From contig NZ_AOFT01000011.1 in assembly GCF_000348905.1 (NCBI RefSeq), positions 1 to 64,000 on the forward strand: DNA of 64,000 bases, read 5' to 3'. The notes under the pieces were generated by a model. It did no database searches, was not told where the DNA came from, and worked only from the letters and a program-made list of their open reading frames with translations. This document shows, piece by piece, positions 57,069 through 64,000 of the stretch. Both the position numbers and the translations under genes were made by a program. Position 1 is the stretch's first letter. The number at the start of each line of letters is the position of its first letter. Source of the DNA: Bhargavaea cecembensis DSE10 (lineage in GTDB: Bacteria > Bacillota > Bacilli > Bacillales_A > Planococcaceae).

Positions 57069-58433
57069 ATGGGTAATGAAGAATCCGTGTTCTTCTCAAG
57101 AGTCCTCACCGAGCTGACCCTGAGCTTCCACATCATCTACGCCACAATCGGCGTTGGTGTGCCGCTCATGATCATGATCGCTCAATGGGTAGGCATCAGG
57201 AAAAATGACGAACACTACATTCTCCTCGCACGCCGCTGGGCGCGGGGATTTGTCATCACGGTCGCGGTCGGGGTCGTAACGGGAACGGCCATCGGAATGC
57301 AGTTGTCGCTGCTCTGGCCAAACTTCATGGAACTTGCCGGGCAAGTCATCGCGCTCCCGCTGTTCATGGAGACGTTCGCATTCTTCTTTGAAGCGATTTT
57401 CCTCGGAATTTATCTCTATACATGGGACCGGTTCGACAATCAGAAAAAGCACCTGCTGCTGCTCGTTCCGGTCGCGCTCGGGGCCTCGTTCTCGGCTGTG
57501 TTCATCACAATCGTGAACGCCTTCATGAACGCGCCTCAGGGCTTCGACCTCGTGGACGGCGAGCTCGTCAACATCCAGCCGCTGGTGGCGATGTTCAACC
57601 CGGCGATGCCGACGAAAGTGGCACACGTCGTGATCACTGCCTATATGACATCTGCATTTATCCTTGCTGCGATCGCCGCTTTCCGGCTGCTTAAGGGCTC
57701 CGATCACGTGTACCACAAGAAGGCGCTGTTCCTCACGATGAAACTCGGACTCATCTTCTCGATCGGCGCCGCCGTCATCGGCGACTTCTCGGGTAAATAC
57801 CTTGCCGAGTACCAGCCGGAAAAACTGGCCGCAGCGGAATGGCATTTTGAGACGGAAGGCGAGGCGCCGCTCATGCTGTACGGGATTCTCGACGGCCAGG
57901 AAGTCAAATACGCCATCACGATCCCGTATGCACTCAGCATCCTTGCACACTCGGATCCGACGGCAGAAGTCATCGGGCTGAATGACTTCCCTGAAGACGA
58001 GATTCCGCCGCTCTATATCCACTATCTGTTCGACACGATGGTGACGATCGGAGTGCTCATGATCATGGTCTCCGGCCTGTACTGGCTCGGCAGGCATATG
58101 AGATGGCGGTTCATCCATTCACGCTGGTACCGCTGGCTGATCGTCGCCGGCGGCCCGCTCACCGTCATCGCGATTGAAGCCGGCTGGTGGTATGCGGAAG
58201 TCGGGCGCCAGCCGTGGATTCTGCGCGACATCATGAAAGTGCCGGAGGCCGCCACAACGAGCGGACATGTCGACACGATGCTTTACCTGTTCGCGACGCT
58301 CTACTTGATCCTCGGCGTCGGCAGCGTCGTCGTTCTCAGACGGATGTTCCGCAACAACCCGGTCGAACGCGAGATTGCCGACCGCGAAGCGGAAGTCCGG
58401 GAAGGCACCCGGAAAGGCGGTGACCATCGATGA
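57069..58433 (+). CDS. ythA: Cytochrome bd-type menaquinol oxidase subunit I (YthA type)
   Basis: 454 residues, nine or so membrane helices. Oxidises menaquinol and reduces oxygen to water with hemes b and d. H21 in LSFHIIYATIG is a heme ligand, GRQPW near 389 is the family signature, and the quinol loop is short (GLNDFPEDEIPPLYIHYLFDTMV), as in the YthA/cyanide-insensitive branch rather than classic CydA. RBS is GAGGGGG. The stop overlaps ythB, and micro-ORFs lie at both ends of the operon. Confidence 0.93.
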   Translation: MGNEESVFFSRVLTELTLSFHIIYATIGVGVPLMIMIAQWVGIRKNDEHYILLARRWARGFVITVAVGVVTGTAIGMQLSLLWPNFMELAGQVIALPLFMETFAFFFEAIFLGIYLYTWDRFDNQKKHLLLLVPVALGASFSAVFITIVNAFMNAPQGFDLVDGELVNIQPLVAMFNPAMPTKVAHVVITAYMTSAFILAAIAAFRLLKGSDHVYHKKALFLTMKLGLIFSIGAAVIGDFSGKYLAEYQPEKLAAAEWHFETEGEAPLMLYGILDGQEVKYAITIPYALSILAHSDPTAEVIGLNDFPEDEIPPLYIHYLFDTMVTIGVLMIMVSGLYWLGRHMRWRFIHSRWYRWLIVAGGPLTVIAIEAGWWYAEVGRQPWILRDIMKVPEAATTSGHVDTMLYLFATLYLILGVGSVVVLRRMFRNNPVEREIADREAEVREGTRKGGDHR

Positions 58434-59458
58434 GCCTTGAAGTGCTCGGCATCACGGTCCTCATGACGTTCCTGTTCGGCTACATCATCGTCGGCGCCAT
58501 CGACTTCGGCGCGGGATTCTTCAACGCCTACAGCCTGCTGACGGGAAAGGAGCACATCCTGACGAACGTCATCCAGCGCTACCTGTCCCCGGTGTGGGAA
58601 GTGACGAACGTCTTTCTCGTGTTCTTCTTTGTCGGGATGGTCGGATTCTTTCCGTCGACGGCGTTCTACTACGGCACGACGATGCTCGTCCCGCTTAGTA
58701 TCGCGCTGATCCTGCTCGCGATACGCGGATCGTATTATGCGTTTGAAACGTACGGTGCAAGCGGCCATAAGGGTTACTCATTTATGTACGGGATGGCCGG
58801 CATCCTGCTTCCGGCGTCGCTCTCAATCGTCCTGACGATCTCCGAGGGCGGATTCATCGACATGGTCAACGGCCAGCCGGTGCTGGACTACGGGGCACTG
58901 TTCACGAGTCCGCTTACCTGGTCCATCGTTTTCCTTTCGATTGCAGCGACCCTTTATATCTCGGCGGTGTTCCTCACCTGGTACGCCGACAAGGCGGGGG
59001 ACCGTGACGCGACGGAACTCCTCCGGAAGTACGCGCTCATCTGGTCGCTGCCGACGATCATCACGGCAGGCGGCATCGTCTGGGAGCTCCGAAGCCATAA
59101 CGCCGATCACTACAATCAGCTGCTCGGCCTCTGGTGGATGTTCGCGCTTTCCGGCGCGCTCTTTATCGGCACGGTCTACCTGCTCTGGAAACGGCACAAC
59201 TACGGCCTCGCGGTCTGGCTCCTGATCGGCCAGTTCGCGCTCGCCTTCTACGGATACGGCATCGCGCACTACCCGTACCTGCTGTATCCGCACCTGACGA
59301 TCCACGACAGCTTCACGAACCCGGCAATGGCGACCGCACTCATCATCGCCTTCATCCTCGGGCTCGGGCTGCTCATCCCGTCGCTGTACCTGCTCCTGCG
59401 CCTGTTCCTATTCAACAAGGACTACGTGAAGGGGCGCAAAAAAGACGAACACGCCTAA
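58430..59458 (+). CDS. ythB: Cytochrome bd-type menaquinol oxidase subunit II (YthB type)
   Basis: 342 residues, eight membrane helices. YIIVGAIDFGAGFFNAYSLL near 19-38 and SPVWEVTNVFLVFFFVGMVGFFP near 58-80 are conserved CydB/AppB features. It ends with a basic tail KDYVKGRKKDEHA. Translationally coupled to ythA; a CydS-like ORF follows 21 bp after its stop. Confidence 0.92.
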   Translation: MSLEVLGITVLMTFLFGYIIVGAIDFGAGFFNAYSLLTGKEHILTNVIQRYLSPVWEVTNVFLVFFFVGMVGFFPSTAFYYGTTMLVPLSIALILLAIRGSYYAFETYGASGHKGYSFMYGMAGILLPASLSIVLTISEGGFIDMVNGQPVLDYGALFTSPLTWSIVFLSIAATLYISAVFLTWYADKAGDRDATELLRKYALIWSLPTIITAGGIVWELRSHNADHYNQLLGLWWMFALSGALFIGTVYLLWKRHNYGLAVWLLIGQFALAFYGYGIAHYPYLLYPHLTIHDSFTNPAMATALIIAFILGLGLLIPSLYLLLRLFLFNKDYVKGRKKDEHA

Positions 59459-59479
59459 AGGGCGAAGGAGGCAAACCCA

Positions 59480-59602
59480 ATGGATGAATTCCTCATGTTC
59501 TACGCACCATTCATCGTACTGATCGGCGCGATCATCCTCGCCTTCATCGTCGCCCCGATGGACGGAGCGGCGACAAGGCCACCGAAGGAAAAGAAGAAGT
59601 GA
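59480..59602 (+). CDS. cydS: CydS-like small subunit of bd oxidase, 40 aa
   Basis: ATG 59480 with AAGGAGG upstream. The protein begins MDEFLMFYAPFIVLIGAII, one membrane helix, and ends in a basic stretch (RPPKEKKK). The FLxxYAPxxV start matches the CydS subunit found in the Geobacillus bd oxidase structure, where it covers the subunit I side and blocks an oxygen path. Its place directly after ythB, before a terminator, supports this. The size makes the assignment provisional. Confidence 0.75.
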   Translation: MDEFLMFYAPFIVLIGAIILAFIVAPMDGAATRPPKEKKK

Positions 59603-59605
59603 GAA

Positions 59606-59636
59606 GAAGCCGTCCCGGCAAGCGGGGCGGCTTTCG
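59606..59636 (+). terminator. Terminator after the bd oxidase operon
   Basis: AAGCCGTCCC with GGGGCGGCTTT around GGCAAGC, followed by TTTCGTTG. Confidence 0.78.
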
Positions 59637-59760
59637 TTGTGAAGAGAAGGGGAAGGGACGGTTTTTCTCCCTATCCGACGGACAGACTGACTTTCTCTAA
59701 TAAAAAATGCCACATTCTGATAAAATAAACCCAACTGCACTGAATCGGAGGAAATTATAT

Positions 59761-61125
59761 ATGGCTTACGCAGTCCAACAAAACGACCGGCTGATCGGGG
59801 AAATCATAGACCTGACCCATGATGGCTCAGGCGTGGCAAAAATCGACGGCTATCCGCTCTTCATCCCCGGGGCGCTTCCCGGCGAAACCGTCGAATTCAA
59901 AGTCACCAAAACGCTCAAAAAATATGGCTTCGCCAAACTCCTTAACATCGTCGAGCCTTCCGAGGACCGCGTCGAGCCGCCGTGTCCGGTATTCCCGGAA
60001 TGCGGGGGCTGCCAGATCCAGCACCTTTCCTATGAAGGACAACTGGAGCGCAAGCGCAAAATGGTACGAGACGTCATGGACCGGATCGCGAAGCTCCCGG
60101 ATGTCCCGGTCCATCCGGTCAAAGGCATGGAACATCCGTGGCGCTATCGGAACAAGTCCCAAATCCCGTTCGCGGAGCGGGACGGAAAAGTCGTCGCAGG
60201 CTTTTTCCGCCGCGGCACCCACACGATCATGGACACCGAGACATGCCTGATCCAGTCGACAGAGGCCGACGTCGTCATGCGAACGATCAAGCACAGCCTG
60301 CACGAGCTCGGCATCAAGGCGTATGATGAACAAAAGGACAAGGGTTTCCTGCGCCATGTCGTCATCCGGAAAGGTAAGGCAACCGGTGAAACGATGGTCG
60401 TCCTCGTCACCCGGAACCGCAAATTCAAGAAAAAGGACGAGGTCGTCGAACTCATCCGCAGCGTCGTGCCGGACGTGACATCGATTGTCCAGAACGTCAA
60501 CGACCGCAAAACGAACGTGATCATGGGAGACGAGACCGTTTCGCTCTACGGACCGCCCGTCATCACGGACAAAATCGGCGGCGTGACATTCGAAATCTCC
60601 GCCCGCTCGTTCTACCAGATCAACCCCGACCAGACGGAAGTCCTGTACTCGCAGGCACTCGACTACGCCAACCTCAGTGGGAATGAAACCGTCATCGACG
60701 CCTACTGCGGCATCGGTACAATCTCGCTCTTCCTCGCCAAGCAGGCGAAGGAAGTGTACGGAGTCGAAATCGTCCCTCAGGCGATCGAAGACGCCAAGCG
60801 CAACGCTGAGGTGAACGGCTTTACAAACACCCGTTTTGAAGCCGGAGCCGCAGAAGATGTCATCCCGCGCTGGTACAAGGAAGGCAAGCGCTTTGATGTC
60901 CTCGTCGTCGACCCGCCAAGAAAAGGCTGCGACGAACACCTTCTCCGGACCATCCTCGAGTACCGCCCAAAGCGCCTCGTCTACGTCAGCTGCAACCCGG
61001 CCACCCTCGCCCGTGATCTCCGCATCCTGGAAGACGGCGGGTACAAAACGAAGGAAGTGCAACCGGTGGATATGTTCCCGCAATCGAGTCATGTGGAGGC
61101 AGTTACGTGGCTAGAGTTGAGATAA
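59761..61125 (+). CDS. rlmCD: 23S rRNA (uracil-C5)-methyltransferase RlmCD
   Basis: In Bacillus this enzyme makes both m5U747 and m5U1939 of 23S rRNA. 454 residues. N-terminal TRAM domain, iron-sulfur cysteines in CPVFPECGGCQ near 75-85 and ETCLIQ, SAM motif DAYCGIGTISLFLA near 317-330, and the catalytic cysteine in YVSCNPATLARD near 409-420. The start is ATG 59761 with GGAGG upstream; the in-frame opening to 59707 has no binding site. It marks the end of conserved synteny. Confidence 0.93.
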   Translation: MAYAVQQNDRLIGEIIDLTHDGSGVAKIDGYPLFIPGALPGETVEFKVTKTLKKYGFAKLLNIVEPSEDRVEPPCPVFPECGGCQIQHLSYEGQLERKRKMVRDVMDRIAKLPDVPVHPVKGMEHPWRYRNKSQIPFAERDGKVVAGFFRRGTHTIMDTETCLIQSTEADVVMRTIKHSLHELGIKAYDEQKDKGFLRHVVIRKGKATGETMVVLVTRNRKFKKKDEVVELIRSVVPDVTSIVQNVNDRKTNVIMGDETVSLYGPPVITDKIGGVTFEISARSFYQINPDQTEVLYSQALDYANLSGNETVIDAYCGIGTISLFLAKQAKEVYGVEIVPQAIEDAKRNAEVNGFTNTRFEAGAAEDVIPRWYKEGKRFDVLVVDPPRKGCDEHLLRTILEYRPKRLVYVSCNPATLARDLRILEDGGYKTKEVQPVDMFPQSSHVEAVTWLELR

Positions 61126-61148
61126 GCCTTTTGATAGAAGGCATTTCT
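61126..61148 (+). terminator. Weak hairpin after rlmCD
   Basis: GCCTT (61126-61130) with AAGGC (61138-61142), then ATTTCT. Only five base pairs. Confidence 0.3.
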
Positions 61149-61264
61149 GATACTCCCGATGATTAGTGGAACCTTGAATTGAATACAAGATAATTTCTCT
61201 ATGAATTTTCTCCAAGGGCTTCCTCAAGATTGTCTAACTACTAGTAGAAGTTAAGTAAATATAC

Positions 61265-61299
61265 GACAGACTGTCAGTAAAAAAGTACACTTATATAAT
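61265..61299 (+). promoter_or_regulatory. Promoter of the HEPN-type gene with an overlapping palindrome
   Basis: CTGTCA (61271-61276), a 17-nt spacer and TATAAT (61294-61299). The palindrome GACAGACTGTC (61265-61275) covers the -35 and could bind a dimeric repressor. Because the -10 overlaps the first ATG (61298), translation must begin further downstream. Confidence 0.55.
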
Positions 61300-61381
61300 G
61301 GCGAAAAAATCATGGTGGACAAAGTGTTTGAGGAAATTTTCGAGGTGGAACTCGATCCAAATATTTAGGGAGAAGAGCGAA

Positions 61382-62185
61382 ATGTTTAACAAAAGGGGAG
61401 AGAAATTCTCACTCCTTTTGCTGTATTATTATAACCAAAGGAGATGGATGAATTTGAACTACGTAGAATATTATACTGATGTTGAAAACTTAAACCCAGT
61501 CACATTTAAAGTTAATCACAATGAAGATTATATTACTGAAATCAATATTATAATTGAAGAGGAAACTCTCCCACCAAAAAATAAAATGACAATTCACTTA
61601 AAATTACAAAGCAATATTACAAGTACAGAGAAAGCGTTAGAATCAACATTGACTACAGCGAAAAATCTAATAAATTTATTAACCTATAAAACAGGAGGTA
61701 AATTTGGTAGTCTTAGACGTGGTTGCTATTCTATTAATGGCAAAGGTGTATTGGGCATTGGTGAAATTACACTTTACAATTTCGAAACTACAGATTTACC
61801 CCAATGGATATCTCAATCTTTAGAATTAGGCTTAAAAGATAATAATCTTCTAGCCAATTTAAAAACTAACGATTATCATCGATTGTATAGAGAAGCTATG
61901 CAAACGAATGATGTTATTGCAAGATATATGTTTTTGTATGGAATTGTCTATCATGTACAAAATAGTAGTCAAGATAAAGTTGATTCTTATATTAGACGTT
62001 TAAACCCTAGTATTGAGGAGAGAACTAGTACAAATCCAAGAACTCCAAATAAACAAATAACGATATATACATGGCTAAGAAATGAAATTGGTCATACAAC
62101 TGGAAATACAGACATTAATATGGTTAAACACGAAATAAACGAAGTGTGTGATACCTTTGCTCAATTGGTAAAGGATGCAATATAG
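61382..62185 (+). CDS. Unclassified protein with a HEPN-type C-terminal motif
   Basis: 267 residues, very AT-rich compared with the rest of the window. I do not recognise the N-terminal half (a beta-rich segment, VEYYTDVENLNPVTFKVNHNEDYITEINIIIEEE). The C-terminal half is helical and ends WLRNEIGHTTGN...EINEVCDTFAQLVKDAI. RNEIGH (R233, H238) fits the R-x4-6-H signature of HEPN ribonucleases, and the layout recalls Apea-like HEPN proteins in defence loci. The start chosen is ATG 61382 with AGGGAG upstream; ATG 61450 with AAAGGAG is the alternative. No partner gene lies beside it. It is likely a transferred solitary gene. Confidence 0.6.
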   Translation: MFNKRGEKFSLLLLYYYNQRRWMNLNYVEYYTDVENLNPVTFKVNHNEDYITEINIIIEEETLPPKNKMTIHLKLQSNITSTEKALESTLTTAKNLINLLTYKTGGKFGSLRRGCYSINGKGVLGIGEITLYNFETTDLPQWISQSLELGLKDNNLLANLKTNDYHRLYREAMQTNDVIARYMFLYGIVYHVQNSSQDKVDSYIRRLNPSIEERTSTNPRTPNKQITIYTWLRNEIGHTTGNTDINMVKHEINEVCDTFAQLVKDAI

Positions 62186-62391
62186 AACCCATCCTTTTAA
62201 CAAGGAGAAAGTTGCTTGTAAAATAATATAACTATATCTAAGAAGAGTAATTTATTACTTTGTATTTTGATGTGATGGAGCTGTAATTACAATCGGTTCT
62301 ACCCAAAAGAATTGTTACTATCTAAGTCTACCTGACCCTAATCTTTATCGTGTAGTGAAGACTACGGTGACTCTAGCACTTAAATAAACAC

Positions 62392-62427
62392 AATGCGGCG
62401 ACCTTAAATTAGGTCACCGCATTTTTT
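62392..62427 (+). terminator. Terminator downstream of the HEPN-type gene
   Basis: AATGCGGCGACCT (62392-62404), loop, AGGTCACCGCATT (62411-62423), TTTTT. The 200 bp between the gene stop and this site show no ORF I can support. Confidence 0.85.
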
Positions 62428-62430
62428 ATT

Positions 62431-62822
62431 CCGTCTCCGGGAAAACACCGGGGCCGTATTGATATCCACAAGTGCCGGACCACCCGTATTAAGTGCTTCC
62501 TCAAACACCGATTCAGCATCCTACTTAGGTCAGAATCCTTTCCAGCCCCAGGCTTCTGCAAGTTTGATGAAGTCTGGGTTGGTGAGGTCAGTCCCGATGT
62601 CTTTTGTCCGCATCACATCGATTTTGTCTTTTTCCATCTGCAGAGATTAGTTGTTCAGGACCACGACTGTGATATCGAGTCTGTACGGATTGCGGTCAAA
62701 ATATCCGCGAGCACCATCTGGAGTCCGCCGTCCCCGACAAACGCGACGACCTTTTTGTCTAGATGGATCAGTGTTTGGCAGTCATGGCGGCAGGGAGGCC
62801 AAAGCCCATGGTCCGCCAGTAT
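62431..62822 (-). pseudogene. Remnant of a thiamine diphosphate enzyme (pyruvate oxidase/acetolactate synthase type), C-terminal third
   Basis: Read on the minus strand, pieces in different frames match the TPP-binding end of the family in order: TMGFGLPAAM; then VVAFVGDGGLQMVLADILTAI (GDGG motif); then, after a frameshift, DITVVVLNN; then MEKDKIDVMRTKDIGTDLTN and PDFIKLAEAWGWKGF; then ESVFEEALNTGGPALVDINT. At least one frameshift and three stop codons (after LPAAMTAKH, VVVLNN and GWKGF) interrupt it, and about ten residues are missing after GWKGF. The upstream two thirds of the gene are absent. A dead fragment. Confidence 0.75.
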
Positions 62823-63205
62823 TATTCATAGCAATGCTTTCAATTTTATAACTTCTCATCTTGCAGATCTCTTCAAACTGTAAGGTCTCGCTTGAATTTT
62901 TACATAGTTCTTTTACTATTATTTCTTTGTTGAACGTGTACCGAGCAGCACTTTCGTTCACAACCCCTACACCTTTACCGGCAGAAGATATCGACCTTTT
63001 GATTATTTCTCATTCTCCGGCTTCATGGATAGAGTGAGAAATGAATTGAGTTACTTTTTCTGGTGTATACGAAGTTAATTTTTTGATGGATTTATCAAAC
63101 TTAGTACGCATTGGAACAGGAGTTGTAAATTTATTGTAGCTCCGTTAAATGAGTCAATAACTCTTTTTCTTTGTTATCTAAATATATATAGTCTCTCTCT
63201 GCCAT
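62823..63205 (-). pseudogene. Broken small gene downstream of the nuclease, unknown family
   Basis: ATG 63203-63205 with GGAGG upstream opens MAERDYIYLDNKEKELLTHL, which stops after 24 codons. One base out of frame the sequence continues (YNKFTTPVPMRTKFDKSIKK...SIHEAGE), then a TGA, then ...SSAGKGVGVVNESAARYTFN to about 62823. The pieces read as one protein of about 125 residues with a frameshift and an in-frame stop. The parent is not recognised; the place after a nuclease gene suggests an immunity-type protein, and an EcsC-like origin is a guess. Confidence 0.45.
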
Positions 63206-63243
63206 GAGTAATAGCCTCCAATTCATTGGGCTAGCGGATATAA

Positions 63244-64000
63244 TTATTCTCCGACCATGCCATCTCCATCTCTATCGTCCATGTACGGATAGAGCCAGTG
63301 ATCACTTGTAATCGGCATCTTATATCCTGCTGCCTTTGCTTCTTTAATTGTCACCTGGCCATTGCCATTCGTATCTACACTTGAGACATCGTTTTCAGTT
63401 GAATCTGAAGGTGCATCCTCAGTGAGACCCAGTTCCTCATTAACCTCATCCGGGTTTACGTTTTCAAAGACATCGACAATCTCATTGCCCATGAGTGTAT
63501 ATGTATATTGGTAACTCGATGGGATATGGGTCTGTGTATCTGAGTATGTGATGTTGACTTCAAAGTTTGAGGCACCACCTGCGTCTCTTATTACTCTTTC
63601 CATATAAGCTTGGTCACCGTGACGATTGAGCGTGCTCTCCTGAGGAGTGATGTTATAGGCGTTAGATACGCCTCCAAGAGAATCGGCGATGACATGCCCT
63701 TCATCTAAATTCTCATGTTCGACTCCAGGGACTTTGGCTTCATCCGAATAATATCTTCCGGACGACGTCAAGGGTTCACTGCTGTCCTGTAAGATGATTT
63801 CTGAAGCAATTACTCGCACCAGTTGGCCATACTCATTCGTAAATGCCCAATACTCGCGATCACCGAAACCAATATCGACCACAACATTGGGTTGACGAAT
63901 TCCTGAAGTATCGCCGCCATCGACCACTATCAAATCATAGCCTTCAAATAAGTTGCTCTCTTCTTCAACAACTTCCTCTTCAGTTTCTTCCGCAAGATCT
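63244..64000 (-). CDS. Secreted DNA/RNA non-specific endonuclease with C-terminal calcium-binding domain, 5' end beyond the window
   Basis: At least 252 residues are open to the window edge, so the N-terminus (expected signal peptide and acidic linker, DLAEETEEEVVEEESNLFEG) is cut. The nuclease core has DEGHVIADSLGG, a variant of the DRGH catalytic motif, and NITPQESTLNRHGDQAYMERVIRD with the metal-binding asparagine region. The C-terminus has DTNGNGQVTIKEAKAAG (EF-hand-like) and YMDDRDGDGMVGE (excalibur-like, with Gly in place of the usual Cys). Such proteins degrade extracellular DNA for nutrition or competition. A broken gene follows it. Confidence 0.8.
   Translation of the reverse strand, partial: DLAEETEEEVVEEESNLFEGYDLIVVDGGDTSGIRQPNVVVDIGFGDREYWAFTNEYGQLVRVIASEIILQDSSEPLTSSGRYYSDEAKVPGVEHENLDEGHVIADSLGGVSNAYNITPQESTLNRHGDQAYMERVIRDAGGASNFEVNITYSDTQTHIPSSYQYTYTLMGNEIVDVFENVNPDEVNEELGLTEDAPSDSTENDVSSVDTNGNGQVTIKEAKAAGYKMPITSDHWLYPYMDDRDGDGMVGE

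Noticed and set aside
61298-61381. N-terminal extension of the HEPN-type gene starting MAKKSWW
   Set aside because: The ATG overlaps the -10 hexamer TATAAT, so the codon would not be in the transcript; a start with AGGGAG lies at 61382.

Overview
The window is chromosomal DNA from a high-GC member of the Bacillales (Firmicutes). Gene order follows the Bacillus subtilis purine region almost gene for gene: yeaC-yeaD-yebA-guaA-pbuG-yebE-yebG-purEKB-SQLFMNHD-yerA-yerB-yerC-pcrB-pcrA-ligA-yerH-gatCAB-dagK-rlmCD. Ribosome binding sites are strong (AGGAGG-like), GTG and TTG starts occur, and SAM and guanine riboswitches are present. A cwlJ-type germination hydrolase suggests a spore former. The housekeeping genes are GC-rich, so long antisense ORFs are common and were left out. 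I do not name a genus.

Layout. 1-312: end of an IS3-type insertion sequence abutting katE. 340-7454: catalase, an acyl-CoA dehydrogenase, and an S-box (SAM-I) riboswitch operon metI plus two tandem YxjG/YxjH-type methionine synthases. 7670-9390: FMN reductase, a small hydrophilic protein, then a gene-poor stretch of repeats and IS remnant. 9390-11731: pncB-nadE (NAD salvage). 12065-16382: MoxR ATPase, DUF58 and transglutaminase operon. 16379-33950: guaA, pbuG, yebE-yebG and the purine operon, with three guanine riboswitches and two PurR operators. 34095-37826: DUF2892 protein, yerA, yerB, yerC. 37869-43586: an accessory block of mostly lower GC (GNAT, RsbR paralogue, truncated GrpB, methyltransferase, MBL hydrolase, dsdA, cwlJ). 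43904-53585: pcrB, pcrA, ligA, camS, gatCAB. 53869-61125: sodC, thioredoxin-like protein, dagK, Nudix, bd-type oxidase with two micro-subunit genes, rlmCD. 61126-64000: an AT-rich end with a HEPN-type gene, two decayed genes and a secreted nuclease running off the window.

The most unusual signals are these. (1) Intergenic arrays of 20-21-bp repeats lie at five or six gene junctions. Each array has a constant 10-13-nt core and a variable 8-11-nt half, and the core differs between loci while the two-helical-turn period is kept. (2) Three tandem 119-nt elements start in the guaA stop codon and show compensatory base changes in a shared fold. (3) The purine operon lacks purC between purB and purS, where a GC-rich interspersed repeat sits instead, and PurQ has glycine in place of its catalytic cysteine (residue 86). 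(4) A chain of hairpins lies between cwlJ and pcrB. (5) Single-TM micro-ORFs flank the bd oxidase genes.
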